From NCBI GenBank assembly GCA_963710645.1, contig CAVQBD010000009.1, forward strand, positions 434,001-498,000: a DNA stretch of 64,000 nt. The letters run 5' to 3'. Positions 25,638 to 38,485 of the stretch are shown one piece after another (the first letter of the stretch is position 1; every line of letters starts with the position of its first letter). A program made the position numbers and the translations under genes. The notes below the pieces were generated by a model. The model ran no database searches and had not been told where the DNA came from. It saw only the letters and a program-made list of their open reading frames with translations. Source of the DNA: FEB-10 sp963710645 (GTDB lineage Bacteria > Acidobacteriota > Thermoanaerobaculia > Thermoanaerobaculales > Sulfomarinibacteraceae).

Positions 25638-26432
25638 CTAATGGATATACTCGTCCTTGTCAGGTTTGCCATCGCCGTCGATGACATCGAACCGGCGTTT
25701 CCGGCGCATGCGCGCCAAGCGCTGCTCGATGACCTTGCGCTCGAGCTGCTTGCGCCAGTCGTGGGTCACTTTGCGCGGCCCACCGGGCATCAAGAGGGAG
25801 TAGGTCAGAAACACCGCGACACAGACCCCGAGGAATCCCGCGACATCCTTGTAGGGCAGTAGTCCGAAGACGAAGGCAAAGAGAATCTCCAACCACAGAA
25901 ACCAGCGGGCCTTCACCGGCAGCACGAAGAAGAGCAGGATGGTGGCCTGGCCGTAGAGGGTGGCAAAGGCCGCGATCAGAATGGTGATCAGCATCCGGTG
26001 ACCCTGCATCGTGATGAACGGAGCCATGGACGGTCCACCCGCGAGCACCATGACCAGGTGAACAAGGACGGCCACCACCGCCGCCGCCACCGAGGTGATC
26101 AGGATGACCCGCCAGAAGCCCTGCCGACCGAGCCGCTGGTAGACGTCCCGGCCGAACCAGAAGAGGATCAGGAGCTCCAAGAGAAACCAGATGCTTGGTC
26201 CACCCGATCCCACAAAGGGGTAGGTCACAACCTGCCAGACAAAGCCTCGCAGCACGTTTGGTGTCAATCGCAGCAGGGCCGGCACATAGGCCGTCGCCTC
26301 GAAGAACTGCATGGAGAAGGTCATGAAAACCACCCCGAGGATCGCCAACAGATCGCTCGGCGGCGGCGCACCCGAACCCGCGAATCCGCCAAAACCACGC
26401 GGGGCCGACTGATAGGGAAATCTCGAAGCCAT
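25638..26432 (-). CDS. Rhomboid-like polytopic membrane protein, apparently without the catalytic Ser/His
   Basis: A protein of about 264 residues with six hydrophobic segments and a basic C-terminal tail (ERKVIEQRLARMRRKRRFD). The topology and the N-terminal LRGFVWQVVTYPFVG fit the rhomboid superfamily, where WQLVTYMF-like sequence precedes helix 2. The GxSG serine motif expected in helix 4 is absent: the stretch there reads TMQGHRMLITILIAAFA. So it is more likely an inactive rhomboid or derlin-like protein than a protease. ATG 26432 is preferred; a GTG at 26480 would add 16 residues. Convergent with the beta-propeller gene. Confidence 0.75.
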   Translation of the reverse strand: MASRFPYQSAPRGFGGFAGSGAPPPSDLLAILGVVFMTFSMQFFEATAYVPALLRLTPNVLRGFVWQVVTYPFVGSGGPSIWFLLELLILFWFGRDVYQRLGRQGFWRVILITSVAAAVVAVLVHLVMVLAGGPSMAPFITMQGHRMLITILIAAFATLYGQATILLFFVLPVKARWFLWLEILFAFVFGLLPYKDVAGFLGVCVAVFLTYSLLMPGGPRKVTHDWRKQLERKVIEQRLARMRRKRRFDVIDGDGKPDKDEYIH

Positions 26433-26603
26433 GAAGCGCAAAGCATGGTACCAGGAGTGCCCGCCGTACACCAACGCCACCGGATCGAAAAAATCGGAAA
26501 AACGGGAATTTGAGTACTATTCACTCAGGTTTACGCTATTGTGGATTTGGTCCAGGTATAGTCTTGGGTCCGAACACAGACGGCTGAAACAAGGAGTTTT
26601 TCC

Positions 26604-29117
<2,514 letters not shown>

Positions 29118-29142
29118 GAGAACGCCACATAGAAACCCCCGG

Positions 29143-29170
29143 GGGCCCGCTTCGGCGGGCCCTTTTCTTT
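29143..29170 (+). terminator. Rho-independent terminator of lon
   Basis: GGGCCCGC-TTCG-GCGGGCCC followed by TTTTCTTT. Confidence 0.95.
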
Positions 29171-29213
29171 GTCCCACCCACCCGGAGCACGTGGCAGCGC
29201 AATGGGCGGGCGT

Positions 29214-29288
29214 GCCACTTCTGACACTTTCGGCGTGATCGGGTCGAGGCTCTCAAAGGCGTCGGGTCCCGAAAGTGTCAGGGGTGGC
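29214..29288. repeat. Hairpin element, family A (CTGACAC stem, copy 2)
   Basis: GCCACTT-CTGACACTTTCGG (29214-29233) pairs with CCGAAAGTGTCAG-GGGTGGC (29269-29288) around a 35-nt loop. Left flank GGGCGGGCGT. The loop is unrelated to those at 11588 and 51714. Confidence 0.88.
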
Positions 29289-29621
29289 AACCTGCCGGCG
29301 GCAGCGGTTGTGGCCATGGCCGTGGGCGGCGGCCATGTCCGATCCTGTTAGCAGGATCAGAGGCCTTACGGCCACCCGCTGGTGACGGCTGGTCACCGCG
29401 GCCACCGGCCGCGAGTAACCTCGGAGAGCGCGGTTGGGAGATGGGCGCATCGAAATCAGTCAATCGAAGCGAACGCGAGGGCCGGTGCCGACCACCGTCG
29501 CAGCTGCCGATCACGGACGCTGTCGCTGATTGCTGTCGCGGTCGCTGTCGCTGTTTGCGGGAACGGGAACGGTGACGGGCTCGGAGACGGATTGAAATTC
29601 TGAGCCGGCGGTGCTGCTCCC

Positions 29622-29642
29622 TATTCACTCTTCACTATTCAC
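29622..29642. repeat. Heptamer array (TATTCAC type)
   Basis: TATTCAC, TCTTCAC, TATTCAC, then degenerate TTTTAAA; 100 nt upstream of the Rrf2 gene. Confidence 0.7.
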
Positions 29643-29745
29643 TTTTAAATAATTCAATACCAATGATTTAACGAAGTTCTTGAAAAAACAGACAAATCTG
29701 GAATTTGACTTCCACATTAATGGTTTTCCGTGCGGGAGGCAGAAT

Positions 29746-30227
29746 TTGCGGATTTCGAAATCGGAAGAGTATGGCCTGCGTCTGGTGCTGAGGCTTGGCG
29801 CCGCGGGCGGCCAGCTGAGCATTCGCGAGCTGGCCGAGGGCGAGGGATTGCCCGAAGCCACCGTGGCGAAGGTCATCTCCACGCTCCGGAGAGCCGGCAT
29901 CGTGACCGCCGAGCGCGGTCGCAACGGCGGCTATTCGCTCTCCGGTCACGCCCGCGACATCACCGTGGCCACGGTCGTGAACGCCTTCGATTCCTCGGTC
30001 TACGGTCCGGAATTCTGCAACCGCATGACACCGGGAGAGACGAGCTGCGCCAACGCATCCAACTGCGGGCTTCAGCCGGTGTGGCACGGGTTGACCGCGG
30101 TCATCGGGGACTTCCTGAACAGCATCACCGTCGCTGACGTGATCGATGGCGCCGCCGGAAACCGCGACAGCCTGCCCATCCTGGCCGGCCATCGGCAGCG
30201 GCCCGCAGACCTGGTCCTGGAGGAACG

Positions 30228-30231
<4 letters not shown>
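29746..30231 (+). CDS. Rrf2-family Fe-S-responsive regulator of the suf operon
   Basis: A 161-residue winged-helix regulator. The family opens MRISKSEEYGLR; here that sequence begins LRISKSEEYGLR at TTG 29746, which follows GGGAGGC by 5 nt, so TTG is chosen over an ATG 66 nt upstream. The HTH (SIRELAEGEGLPEATVAKVISTLRRAG) is followed by a wing, ERGRNGGYSLS. Three cysteines in FCNRMTPGETSCANASNC (spacing C-x9-C-x5-C) fit the cluster-binding region of IscR/SufR-like members. The stop overlaps the sufB start by 4 nt, so translational coupling and autoregulation by Fe-S status are likely (inference). Confidence 0.92.
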
Positions 30232-31676
<1,445 letters not shown>

Positions 31677-31752
31677 AGATCAATGTCAGTTCGCAATTCT
31701 GAATTCTCAATTGGACCGGCATTCGGCCATGGCGGATCCGGGCGGACGGGCG

Positions 31753-31787
31753 GAATTCAGAATTCAAAATTCAAACTTCAAAATTGT
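31753..31787. repeat. Intra-operon heptamer array (GAATTCA)
   Basis: GAATTCA x2, AAATTCA, AACTTCA, AAATTGT; a shorter AATTCTG/AATTCTC pair lies at 31695-31708. It fills the 130-nt gap between sufB and sufC, ending 19 nt before the sufC start and so close to its RBS. Confidence 0.85.
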
Positions 31788-31806
31788 CTGTTCGGAGAAC
31801 AACGAT

Positions 31807-32568
31807 ATGCTTGAACTACGCAATCTCCACGTCAGCGTGGATGGCAACGAGATCCTCAAAGGGATCGATTTGACGGTCAACGACGGCGAGGTGCACGCCA
31901 TCATGGGGCCCAACGGCTCGGGCAAGAGCACCCTCGCGCAGGTCTTGGCCGGGCGCGAGGAGTACGAGGTCACCCAGGGCGAAGTCGTCTTCAAGGGCCA
32001 GGACCTTCTCGAACTCGACGCCGAGACCCGGGCCTGCGAGGGCCTCTTCCTGGCCTTCCAGTACCCGGTGGAGATCCCCGGAGTCGGGAACACCTACTTC
32101 CTCCGCGCTGCTCTCAACGCCATCCGCAAACACCGGGGTGAGCCGGGACTCGACGCCATGGACTTTCTCGAGCTGTTGCGCCAGCGGATGACTTTGGTGA
32201 AGCTCGACGAGAGCCTGCTCAAACGGCCCGTGAACGAGGGCTTTTCCGGCGGCGAAAAAAAGCGCAACGAGATCTTCCACATGGCGGTACTCGAGCCGAC
32301 CCTGGCCATCCTCGACGAAACCGATTCGGGGCTCGACATCGATGCCCTCAAGATTGTCGCCGATGGCGTCAATTCGTTGCGTGCACCGGACCGGTCCTTC
32401 CTGGTGATCACCCACTACCAGCGTCTGCTCAATTACATCGTGCCCGACTTCGTCCACGTATTGATGAACGGCAAAATCGTCCGCTCAGGCGGCCGGGAAC
32501 TCGCCCTCCAACTCGAGGACCAGGGCTACGAGTGGCTCGAAACCGTACCGACCTCCGTGGCGTCGTGA
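31807..32568 (+). CDS. sufC: Fe-S assembly ATPase SufC
   Basis: A 253-residue ABC-type ATPase energising SufBD. Walker A GPNGSGKSTLAQ, Q-loop FLAFQYPVEIPGV, signature FSGGEKKRNEI, Walker B LAILDETDSGLD and an H-switch in LVITHYQR are all present. ATG 31807 (MLELRNLHVSVDG) follows GGAG by about 9 nt; the longer frame from 31711 runs through a heptamer array and is not used. Ends 10 nt before sufD. Confidence 0.97.
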   Translation: MLELRNLHVSVDGNEILKGIDLTVNDGEVHAIMGPNGSGKSTLAQVLAGREEYEVTQGEVVFKGQDLLELDAETRACEGLFLAFQYPVEIPGVGNTYFLRAALNAIRKHRGEPGLDAMDFLELLRQRMTLVKLDESLLKRPVNEGFSGGEKKRNEIFHMAVLEPTLAILDETDSGLDIDALKIVADGVNSLRAPDRSFLVITHYQRLLNYIVPDFVHVLMNGKIVRSGGRELALQLEDQGYEWLETVPTSVAS

Positions 32569-32578
32569 GGAGGCCGGT

Positions 32579-33895
32579 GTGACCCAACTCGCCACCGATT
32601 CTCACCCCCTGCTTGCGGGCCACCATTCCCTGGTGGATTCAAGCGCCGATGGGCCGGCATTTCTCACCGAGTTGCGGCAAAGTGCAGCCCAGCGTTTCGA
32701 GGTCTCTGGGCTGCCGACCCGCAAGGAGGAAGACTGGCGTTTCACCGGTGTCACCCATCTCGCCGACACCGAATATCTCGACCCAGAGGAGAATGTGCCC
32801 GCGCCTGGATTCAAGCCACTGGCCGGCGCCCACCGATTGGTTTTTGTCGACGGGCTCTTCCGTTCGGAGCTCTCGGACCTCGACGGGCTGCCCCTGGGGG
32901 TCCAACTCGAGAATCTCACCGCTACCTTGACGCGAGCGCCTGAGACCGTGAGTGACTCTCTTGGTTCGAGTGAAACGCTGGTTCATCACCCCTTCGCCGC
33001 CCTCAACACCTCCCAGTTTTCAGACGGCGCAGTGCTGCGGTTACCCGCCGGTGTCGCGATCCAACGACCGATCCAGCTGGTATTTCTCGGCGCGAACCAC
33101 GACCGGCCGACCCTCAGCCTGCCGCGGATCCTCATCGTGGCGGGATCGGCGAGCCAGGCGACGGTTGTCGAAAGCCATCTGAGCACGACGGGCCGGTCGC
33201 TCCACTGCGCGGTGAGCGAGATCGTGCTCGCCGATGGCGCGGTGGTGGACCACTACCGCATCGTGGACGAGGGCCCCGAGACCACCCACATCGCGGCCAT
33301 CGACGTGAGTCTGGGCCGAGACAGTGCCTACCGTTGCCACGGGTTCACCCTCGGTGGCGGGCTGGTCCGAAACGACATCTTTGCCACCCTGACGGGCGAG
33401 GGGGCGGACGCCACTCTCAACGGTCTCTATCTGACCGGGGGACGCCAACACGTGGACCACCACCTCCGCGTCCGTCATCAAGCACCCCACTGCACCAGCC
33501 ACCAGCTCTACAAGGGCGTATTGAACGACCGATCGCGCGCGGTGTTCAACGGCAGAATCATCGTCGATCCGGGCGCTCAGAAGACCGATGCCAAACAGTC
33601 CAACCGCAACCTATTGCTCTCGGAAACCGCACTGGTCCACTCCAACCCGCAACTCGAGATCTTCGCCGACGATGTGCGCTGCACCCACGGCTCCACAGTC
33701 GGCCGGCTCGATGAGGATGCGGTCTTCTATCTCAGGTCCCGCGGCATCGACCGCACGACCGCAGAAAGCCTCCTGACCTTTGCATTTGCCTCCGAGGTGG
33801 TGGATGGGGTCCGGCTCGAGCCGATCCGCGACGAACTCCGAACGGTCCTCCTCGACCGACTGCCCGGGTCCGATCTGATTCGGGAGGCGTTGTGA
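32579..33895 (+). CDS. sufD: Fe-S assembly protein SufD
   Basis: A 438-residue SufB paralogue completing the SufBC2D complex. The N-terminus has SGLPTRKEEDWRFTGV, a SufD hallmark. The beta-helix core and C-terminal SRAVFNGRIIVDPGAQKTDAKQ, LVHSNPQLEIFADDVRCTHGSTVG and FYLRSRGID are typical. The start is GTG 32579 after GAGGAGG. The stop overlaps the sufS start (GTGA). Confidence 0.96.
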   Translation: MTQLATDSHPLLAGHHSLVDSSADGPAFLTELRQSAAQRFEVSGLPTRKEEDWRFTGVTHLADTEYLDPEENVPAPGFKPLAGAHRLVFVDGLFRSELSDLDGLPLGVQLENLTATLTRAPETVSDSLGSSETLVHHPFAALNTSQFSDGAVLRLPAGVAIQRPIQLVFLGANHDRPTLSLPRILIVAGSASQATVVESHLSTTGRSLHCAVSEIVLADGAVVDHYRIVDEGPETTHIAAIDVSLGRDSAYRCHGFTLGGGLVRNDIFATLTGEGADATLNGLYLTGGRQHVDHHLRVRHQAPHCTSHQLYKGVLNDRSRAVFNGRIIVDPGAQKTDAKQSNRNLLLSETALVHSNPQLEIFADDVRCTHGSTVGRLDEDAVFYLRSRGIDRTTAESLLTFAFASEVVDGVRLEPIRDELRTVLLDRLPGSDLIREAL

Positions 33896-35139
33896 CCCGG
33901 ACGGCAACAGCCGCCCCTGTCGGACTCGACCTGGAGGTCATCAGGCGTCAGTTCCCGGCCCTCCACCAAGAGGTTCACGGCAAGCCCCTGGTCTATCTGG
34001 ACAACGCCGCCACCACCCAGAAACCACGGGCGGTGATTGACGCCGTCCAGGCGTTTTATGAGAGGGACTGCGCCAACGTCCACCGGGGCGTCCACGCCCT
34101 GTCGCAAAGGGCTACTGTTGCTTACGAGAGTGCCCGGACGGCCATCAAGAGCCACCTCGGTGCCGACGACAGCCGGGAGATCGTGTTCACCCGAGGCACC
34201 ACCGAGGCCATCAACCTCGTGGCTCACAGCTTTGTGCGACCCCGGCTGAATTCTGGTGACGAGATCCTCGTCTCTGCAATGGAGCACCACTCCAATATCG
34301 TGCCCTGGCAGCTGTTGTGCGAGGAACGTGGAGCGACCCTGAAGGTCATACCCATCGATGACGATGGTGAGATCATCCTCGAGGAGTACGAACGCCTGCT
34401 CACCGACCGAACCAAAATCGTCGGCCTGGTGTGGGTTTCCAACGCCCTCGGCACCGTCAACCCGGTCCGCGAAATGATCGCCACGGCCCACTCGCGCGGG
34501 GTTCCCGTTCTCATCGATGGTGCTCAGGCGGTGCCCCACCTCGAGGTGGACGTTCGCGCGCTCGACTGCGACTTCTTCGCCTTTTCCGCACACAAGGCCT
34601 ACGGCCCCACCGGGATCGGGGCATTGTACGGCAAGCGGTCCCATTTGATGGAGATGGTCCCCTACCAGGGGGGCGGCGACATGATCCTGTCGGTGACTTT
34701 TGACGGGACGGTCTACGCCGAGCCTCCCCACCGATTCGAAGCCGGCACACCGAATATCGAGGGCGCCATAGGACTCGCCGCGGCCCTTCGGTACCTCAAC
34801 GGTCTCGGACTCGACGCGGTGGCGCAGCACGAAGATGACCTGCTCGAAGAAGCGACCCATAAGGTGCTGTCCGTCCCGGGAGTCAGGTTGGTCGGCAACG
34901 CCGCCCATCGCGCGGGAGCGTTGTCCTTCGTTATGGACGGCATCCACCCGCACGACATCGGCACCATCCTGGACACCGAGGGGGTGGCGGTTCGGGCGGG
35001 CCATCACTGCGCCCAACCGGTCATGCTGCGGTACGGCATCTCGGCCACGGTGCGTGCGTCATTCGGCGTCTACAATACGAGCGATGAGGTCGATGCCCTG
35101 GTGCGTGGCCTCCACACCGTGAGGGAGGTCTTCGGCTGA
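33892..35139 (+). CDS. sufS: SufS-type cysteine desulfurase
   Basis: A 415-residue PLP enzyme delivering sulfur to SufU/SufB. YLDNAATTQKP, ANVHRGVHALSQRAT and EIVFTRGTTEAINLVA are seen; the PLP Lys is in FSAHKAYGPTGIGALYGK; the persulfide Cys is in VRAGHHCAQP, the group II (SufS) loop. GTG start overlaps sufD by 4 nt; the stop shares one base with the sufU ATG. Confidence 0.97.
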   Translation: MTRTATAAPVGLDLEVIRRQFPALHQEVHGKPLVYLDNAATTQKPRAVIDAVQAFYERDCANVHRGVHALSQRATVAYESARTAIKSHLGADDSREIVFTRGTTEAINLVAHSFVRPRLNSGDEILVSAMEHHSNIVPWQLLCEERGATLKVIPIDDDGEIILEEYERLLTDRTKIVGLVWVSNALGTVNPVREMIATAHSRGVPVLIDGAQAVPHLEVDVRALDCDFFAFSAHKAYGPTGIGALYGKRSHLMEMVPYQGGGDMILSVTFDGTVYAEPPHRFEAGTPNIEGAIGLAAALRYLNGLGLDAVAQHEDDLLEEATHKVLSVPGVRLVGNAAHRAGALSFVMDGIHPHDIGTILDTEGVAVRAGHHCAQPVMLRYGISATVRASFGVYNTSDEVDALVRGLHTVREVFG

Positions 35140-35585
35140 TGTCTGAGCTTCGCGATCTGTACCAGGAGGTCATCCTCGATCACAACCGGCAGCCGCGCAA
35201 CTGCTACGTCATGGACTGTTCGAACCGGTCGGCGGACGGCCACAATCCGCTCTGCGGCGACACGGTCAAGGTCTACCTTCGCATCGAGGACGGCCTTATC
35301 GAGGAGATCTCTTTCCAGGGCGCCGGTTGCGCGATCTGCACGGCTTCCACCTCGCTCATGACCGAATCGGTGAAGGGCAAGACGGTGGCGGAGGTCACCC
35401 ATCTATTCAACGAATTCCACGACATGCTCACCGGAGTGGCGGATGAACAGGGTGTGGGGCTGGGTAAGCTCAAGGTCTTCGAAGGGGTCAGGGAGTACCC
35501 CGTGCGGGTCAAATGCGCCACCCTGGCCTGGCACACCCTCAAGGCGGCCATGGATGACACGGACGAGGCCGCCACAACCGAGTAA
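35139..35585 (+). CDS. sufU: SufU zinc-dependent sulfurtransferase
   Basis: A 148-residue IscU-fold protein that accepts sulfur from SufS. The SufU-type insertion and zinc ligands are visible: Asp/Cys in NPLCGDTV, Cys in GAGCAICTASTS and Cys in VKCATLAWHTL. Start and stop overlap with sufS indicates tight coupling. Confidence 0.96.
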   Translation: MSELRDLYQEVILDHNRQPRNCYVMDCSNRSADGHNPLCGDTVKVYLRIEDGLIEEISFQGAGCAICTASTSLMTESVKGKTVAEVTHLFNEFHDMLTGVADEQGVGLGKLKVFEGVREYPVRVKCATLAWHTLKAAMDDTDEAATTE

Positions 35586-35592
35586 CGCACAA

Positions 35593-35634
35593 CGAATCCG
35601 AATTCTGAGGTTTGATTTCTCGATTCTCAATTCC
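35593..35634. repeat. Heptamer array (GATTTCT/CGATTCT type)
   Basis: CGAATCC, GAATTCT, GAGGTTT, GATTTCT, CGATTCT, CAATTCC, 7 nt after the sufU stop. Confidence 0.6.
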
Positions 35635-35677
35635 TCCAACCCTCCCCAATACAAACAACCGTGGGAGGTGGGCGGCG

Positions 35678-35712
35678 GAACTCAGAATTCAAAATTGAGA
35701 ACTCAAAATTCA
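35678..35712. repeat. Heptamer array (GAACTCA/AAATTCA type)
   Basis: GAACTCA, GAATTCA, AAATTGA, GAACTCA, AAATTCA; ends 14 nt before the sufT start. Second array in the sufU-sufT gap. Confidence 0.85.
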
Positions 35713-35726
35713 CTTCGGGGGTCACG

Positions 35727-36035
35727 ATGAGCGACACGACAAAACAGAGGATCATCGAGGCGCTGCACACGATCTATGACCCGGAGATTCCGGTGAATAT
35801 CTACGAGATCGGGCTGATCTACGAGGTCACGGTGAATGACGAAGGAGCGGCCCACGTCCTGATGACCCTCACCTCGCCCATGTGCCCGGTGGCCGAGTCG
35901 CTGCCCCCCGAGGTGGAACAGAAGGTGTCTACGGTGGAGGGTGTGACGTCGGCGTCGGTGGAGATCACCTGGGACCCGCCGTGGGATCCAGACATGATGT
36001 CGGACGCTGCAAAACTCGAGTTGGGAATGTACTGA
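35727..36035 (+). CDS. sufT: SufT/MIP18-family (DUF59) Fe-S maturation protein
   Basis: A 102-residue DUF59 protein used in Fe-S cluster maturation or carriage. IIEALHTIYDPEIPVNIYEIGLIYEV, LTSPMCPVAESLP and ITWDPPWDPDMMSDAAKLELGMY are the family blocks, with the conserved Cys in SPMCP. ATG 35727 is preferred to 35661, which lies in a heptamer array. Last gene of the suf operon. Confidence 0.95.
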   Translation: MSDTTKQRIIEALHTIYDPEIPVNIYEIGLIYEVTVNDEGAAHVLMTLTSPMCPVAESLPPEVEQKVSTVEGVTSASVEITWDPPWDPDMMSDAAKLELGMY

Positions 36036-36315
36036 TCCCGCCGGGAAGCAGGTGTTTCAATCCCGATCACAACCGCCTCCTTTTCAAACAAGAACGTTCC
36101 GGCGGACGGCTCTGGCCACGCAACCTTGGTTAAGGATGCTGTTCAGTGTCGGATCGCGCTGTCTTCGAGAGTCAACATCGGTGACACGAGTCACGGTTCT
36201 TTGGTGGCGCTCGGTCCACATACGGTACACATTGATGCGGCTCGTTGAGAACACGAGCCCTCACCTTTCCTGAAGAGATTTGATAGGATGGGCGCCGAAA
36301 TTCTCCGGGCGGAAC

Positions 36316-38463
36316 ATGGCAAAATCGGTCCACCATCGGGCGTGCAATCTGTGCGACGCGATCTGCGGCCTGCGGATCGAGGTGGACAACGGTCGCATCG
36401 TCTCCATCAGGGGCGACCGTGACGACCCCTTCAGCCGTGGCCACATCTGTCCCAAGGCGGTGGCCCTCCAGGACATCCACAACGATCCGGACCGGCTGAA
36501 GCACCCGCTCAAACGAACCGGCGCCGGAAACTGGGAGAGGGTCCCCTGGAAGTCTGCCCTCGATGAGACCGCCGCCCGCCTCGCGGCGACCCAAAACGAA
36601 CACGGCCGGGACGCGGTCGGGACCTACGTCGGCAATCCGGCCGTGCACAACTACGGCACAATGCTCTTCGCCCCTGAACTGTGGCGCGCGCTGAGGACCA
36701 AGAACCGATTCTCGGCCACCTCGGTGGACCAACTGCCCCATCACCTGGCGGCGCTCAAGATGTTCGGCCATCAGTTGATGCTGCCCATTCCCGACGTCGA
36801 CCGCACCGAATACATGCTCATCCTGGGTGCCAATCCGGTGGTTTCCAACGGCAGCCTCATGACCGCGCCCGGCATGGCCCGACGACTCAAGGAGCTCCGC
36901 CGGCGCGGCGGCCGGCTCGTCGTGGTGGATCCCCGGCGCACCGAAACCGCCCACGCCGCCGACCGCCACCTGTTCATCCGGCCGGGGACCGACGCGCTCT
37001 TCCTGATGGCCATCGTCCACACCATCCTCGCCGAGGGCCTCGAGGACCCGGGCAGCTTGTCGGAAATGGTCACGGGTCTCGATCGGATGAGAGCGCTGGC
37101 GACCGACTACCCACCCGATCGGGTCGCCGGCCCCACCGGAGTTGATCCAGACTCGATTCGCACCGTCGCCCGTGATTTCGCCACATCGCCCTCGGCCGTC
37201 TGCTACGGGCGGCTCGGCGTCTCGACCCACGCCTTCGGGTCCCTGTGCCAGTGGCTGGTCAACGTCCTGAACATCATCACCGGGAACCTCGACCGTGCGG
37301 GCGGCGCCCTCTTCACCCGACCGGCGGTGGATCTGCTGTCCACCGTCGGACCCGGTTCGGTGGGACGATGGACCAGCCGGGTCAGGGGGCTCCCCGCGTT
37401 CGGCGGAGAGCTGCCCGCCTCGGTTCTCGTCGAGGAGATCATGACCCCCGGCGAAGGTCGGATCAGAAGCCTGGTCACGGTGGCGGGCAATCCCGTGCTC
37501 TCCACACCCAACGGAGGTCAACTGGATCACGCCCTGGCCAGCCTCGATTTCATGGTTTCGGTGGATCTCTACCTCAACGAGACCACCCGCCACGCCGACA
37601 TCATCCTGCCACCCACAGGACCCCTTGAGCACGACCACTACGACCTGGTGTACAACGCGCTGGCGGTGCGAAACATGGCCCGGTATTCCCCGGCGCTTTT
37701 TGAAGCCCATGAAGACGCACGACACGACTGGCAGATCTTCGAGGAGCTCAGGCGCCGACTCGACAAGCGACCGACGAGGACTCGGGCCTCAGCCCGCGCG
37801 AGGGCCCTGATGGGACCGCGGCGTCTGGTGGATCTCGGCCTCCGCACCGGACCGTATGGGTCTGGCATCAACCCTCTGGGCCGCGGCCTGACTCTCCGCA
37901 CCCTCCAGCGATCCCCCCACGGCGTGGATCTCGGCCCCCTCGTGCCCTGTCTTCCAGACCGCCTCCGCACCCACGACCGACGCATCGAACTCGTCCCAGA
38001 CCTCATGGAGGCCGATGTGCCACGTCTCCACCGCCTGATGACTGAAGGCGATGGAACGTCGGCGGATGATGTTCCGTTCAGACTCATCGGTCGCCGCCAG
38101 CTCAGAAGCAACAACTCCTGGATGCACAATTTCCCAAGGCTGATGGGAGGCCGCGACCGGTGCACCCTGCTCGTCCACCCCACGGACGGAGACCGTCTCG
38201 GCGTCACCACCGGCCAGAGGGTGGTTGTTCGGTCGCGGATCGGCCACATCGAAGCGCCGGTGGAAATTTCCGACGACGTCATGCCCGGTGTGGTCAGCCT
38301 GCCACACGGCTGGGGACACAACAGGACCGGCGTCCGGCTTTCCACAGCCACGGAACACCCCGGGCCGAGCATCAACGATGTAACCGACGACCACTTGGTT
38401 GACGAGGTCATCGGCACCGCGGTCTTCAGCGGCGTCCCGGTTCGAATCGAACGTATCGACTAA
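36316..38463 (+). CDS. Molybdopterin-dependent oxidoreductase (DMSO reductase superfamily)
   Basis: A 715-residue Mo/W-bisMGD enzyme. The N-terminal [4Fe-4S] site is ACNLCDAICGLRI..GHICPKA (C-x2-C-x3-C-xn-C). Cofactor-binding blocks include LILGANPVVSNGSLMTAPG, VVVDPRRTETAHAADRHLFIRPGTDALF and a C-terminal LLVHPTDGDRLGVTTGQRVVVRS domain with SLPHGWGHNR. Where many relatives have a Cys or SeCys metal ligand, the sequence reads FSATSVDQLPHH, so Ser or no side-chain ligand is likely. No Tat signal is seen, suggesting a cytoplasmic enzyme. Substrate unknown. Start ATG 36316; convergent with the next gene, 22 nt apart. Confidence 0.88.
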   Translation: MAKSVHHRACNLCDAICGLRIEVDNGRIVSIRGDRDDPFSRGHICPKAVALQDIHNDPDRLKHPLKRTGAGNWERVPWKSALDETAARLAATQNEHGRDAVGTYVGNPAVHNYGTMLFAPELWRALRTKNRFSATSVDQLPHHLAALKMFGHQLMLPIPDVDRTEYMLILGANPVVSNGSLMTAPGMARRLKELRRRGGRLVVVDPRRTETAHAADRHLFIRPGTDALFLMAIVHTILAEGLEDPGSLSEMVTGLDRMRALATDYPPDRVAGPTGVDPDSIRTVARDFATSPSAVCYGRLGVSTHAFGSLCQWLVNVLNIITGNLDRAGGALFTRPAVDLLSTVGPGSVGRWTSRVRGLPAFGGELPASVLVEEIMTPGEGRIRSLVTVAGNPVLSTPNGGQLDHALASLDFMVSVDLYLNETTRHADIILPPTGPLEHDHYDLVYNALAVRNMARYSPALFEAHEDARHDWQIFEELRRRLDKRPTRTRASARARALMGPRRLVDLGLRTGPYGSGINPLGRGLTLRTLQRSPHGVDLGPLVPCLPDRLRTHDRRIELVPDLMEADVPRLHRLMTEGDGTSADDVPFRLIGRRQLRSNNSWMHNFPRLMGGRDRCTLLVHPTDGDRLGVTTGQRVVVRSRIGHIEAPVEISDDVMPGVVSLPHGWGHNRTGVRLSTATEHPGPSINDVTDDHLVDEVIGTAVFSGVPVRIERID

Positions 38464-38485
38464 CCCAGACCCCGGCTGTTTCGAG

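Larger units (their letters stand above)
29118..29745. other. Gene-free stretch: terminator, hairpin element, repeat debris, suf regulatory region
   Basis: Holds the lon terminator, a family A hairpin (29214-29288), degenerate GCTGTCGCTG repeats (29515-29580), a heptamer array (29622) and an AT-rich stretch 29640-29735 that should carry the promoter of the Rrf2-suf operon. A -35-like TTGACT lies at 29705. No gene seen. Confidence 0.7.

Noticed and set aside
36036..36315. Small gene between sufT and the molybdopterin enzyme
   Set aside because: Frames here are short, without RBS or recognisable sequence; the 280-nt stretch most likely carries the promoter of the downstream gene.
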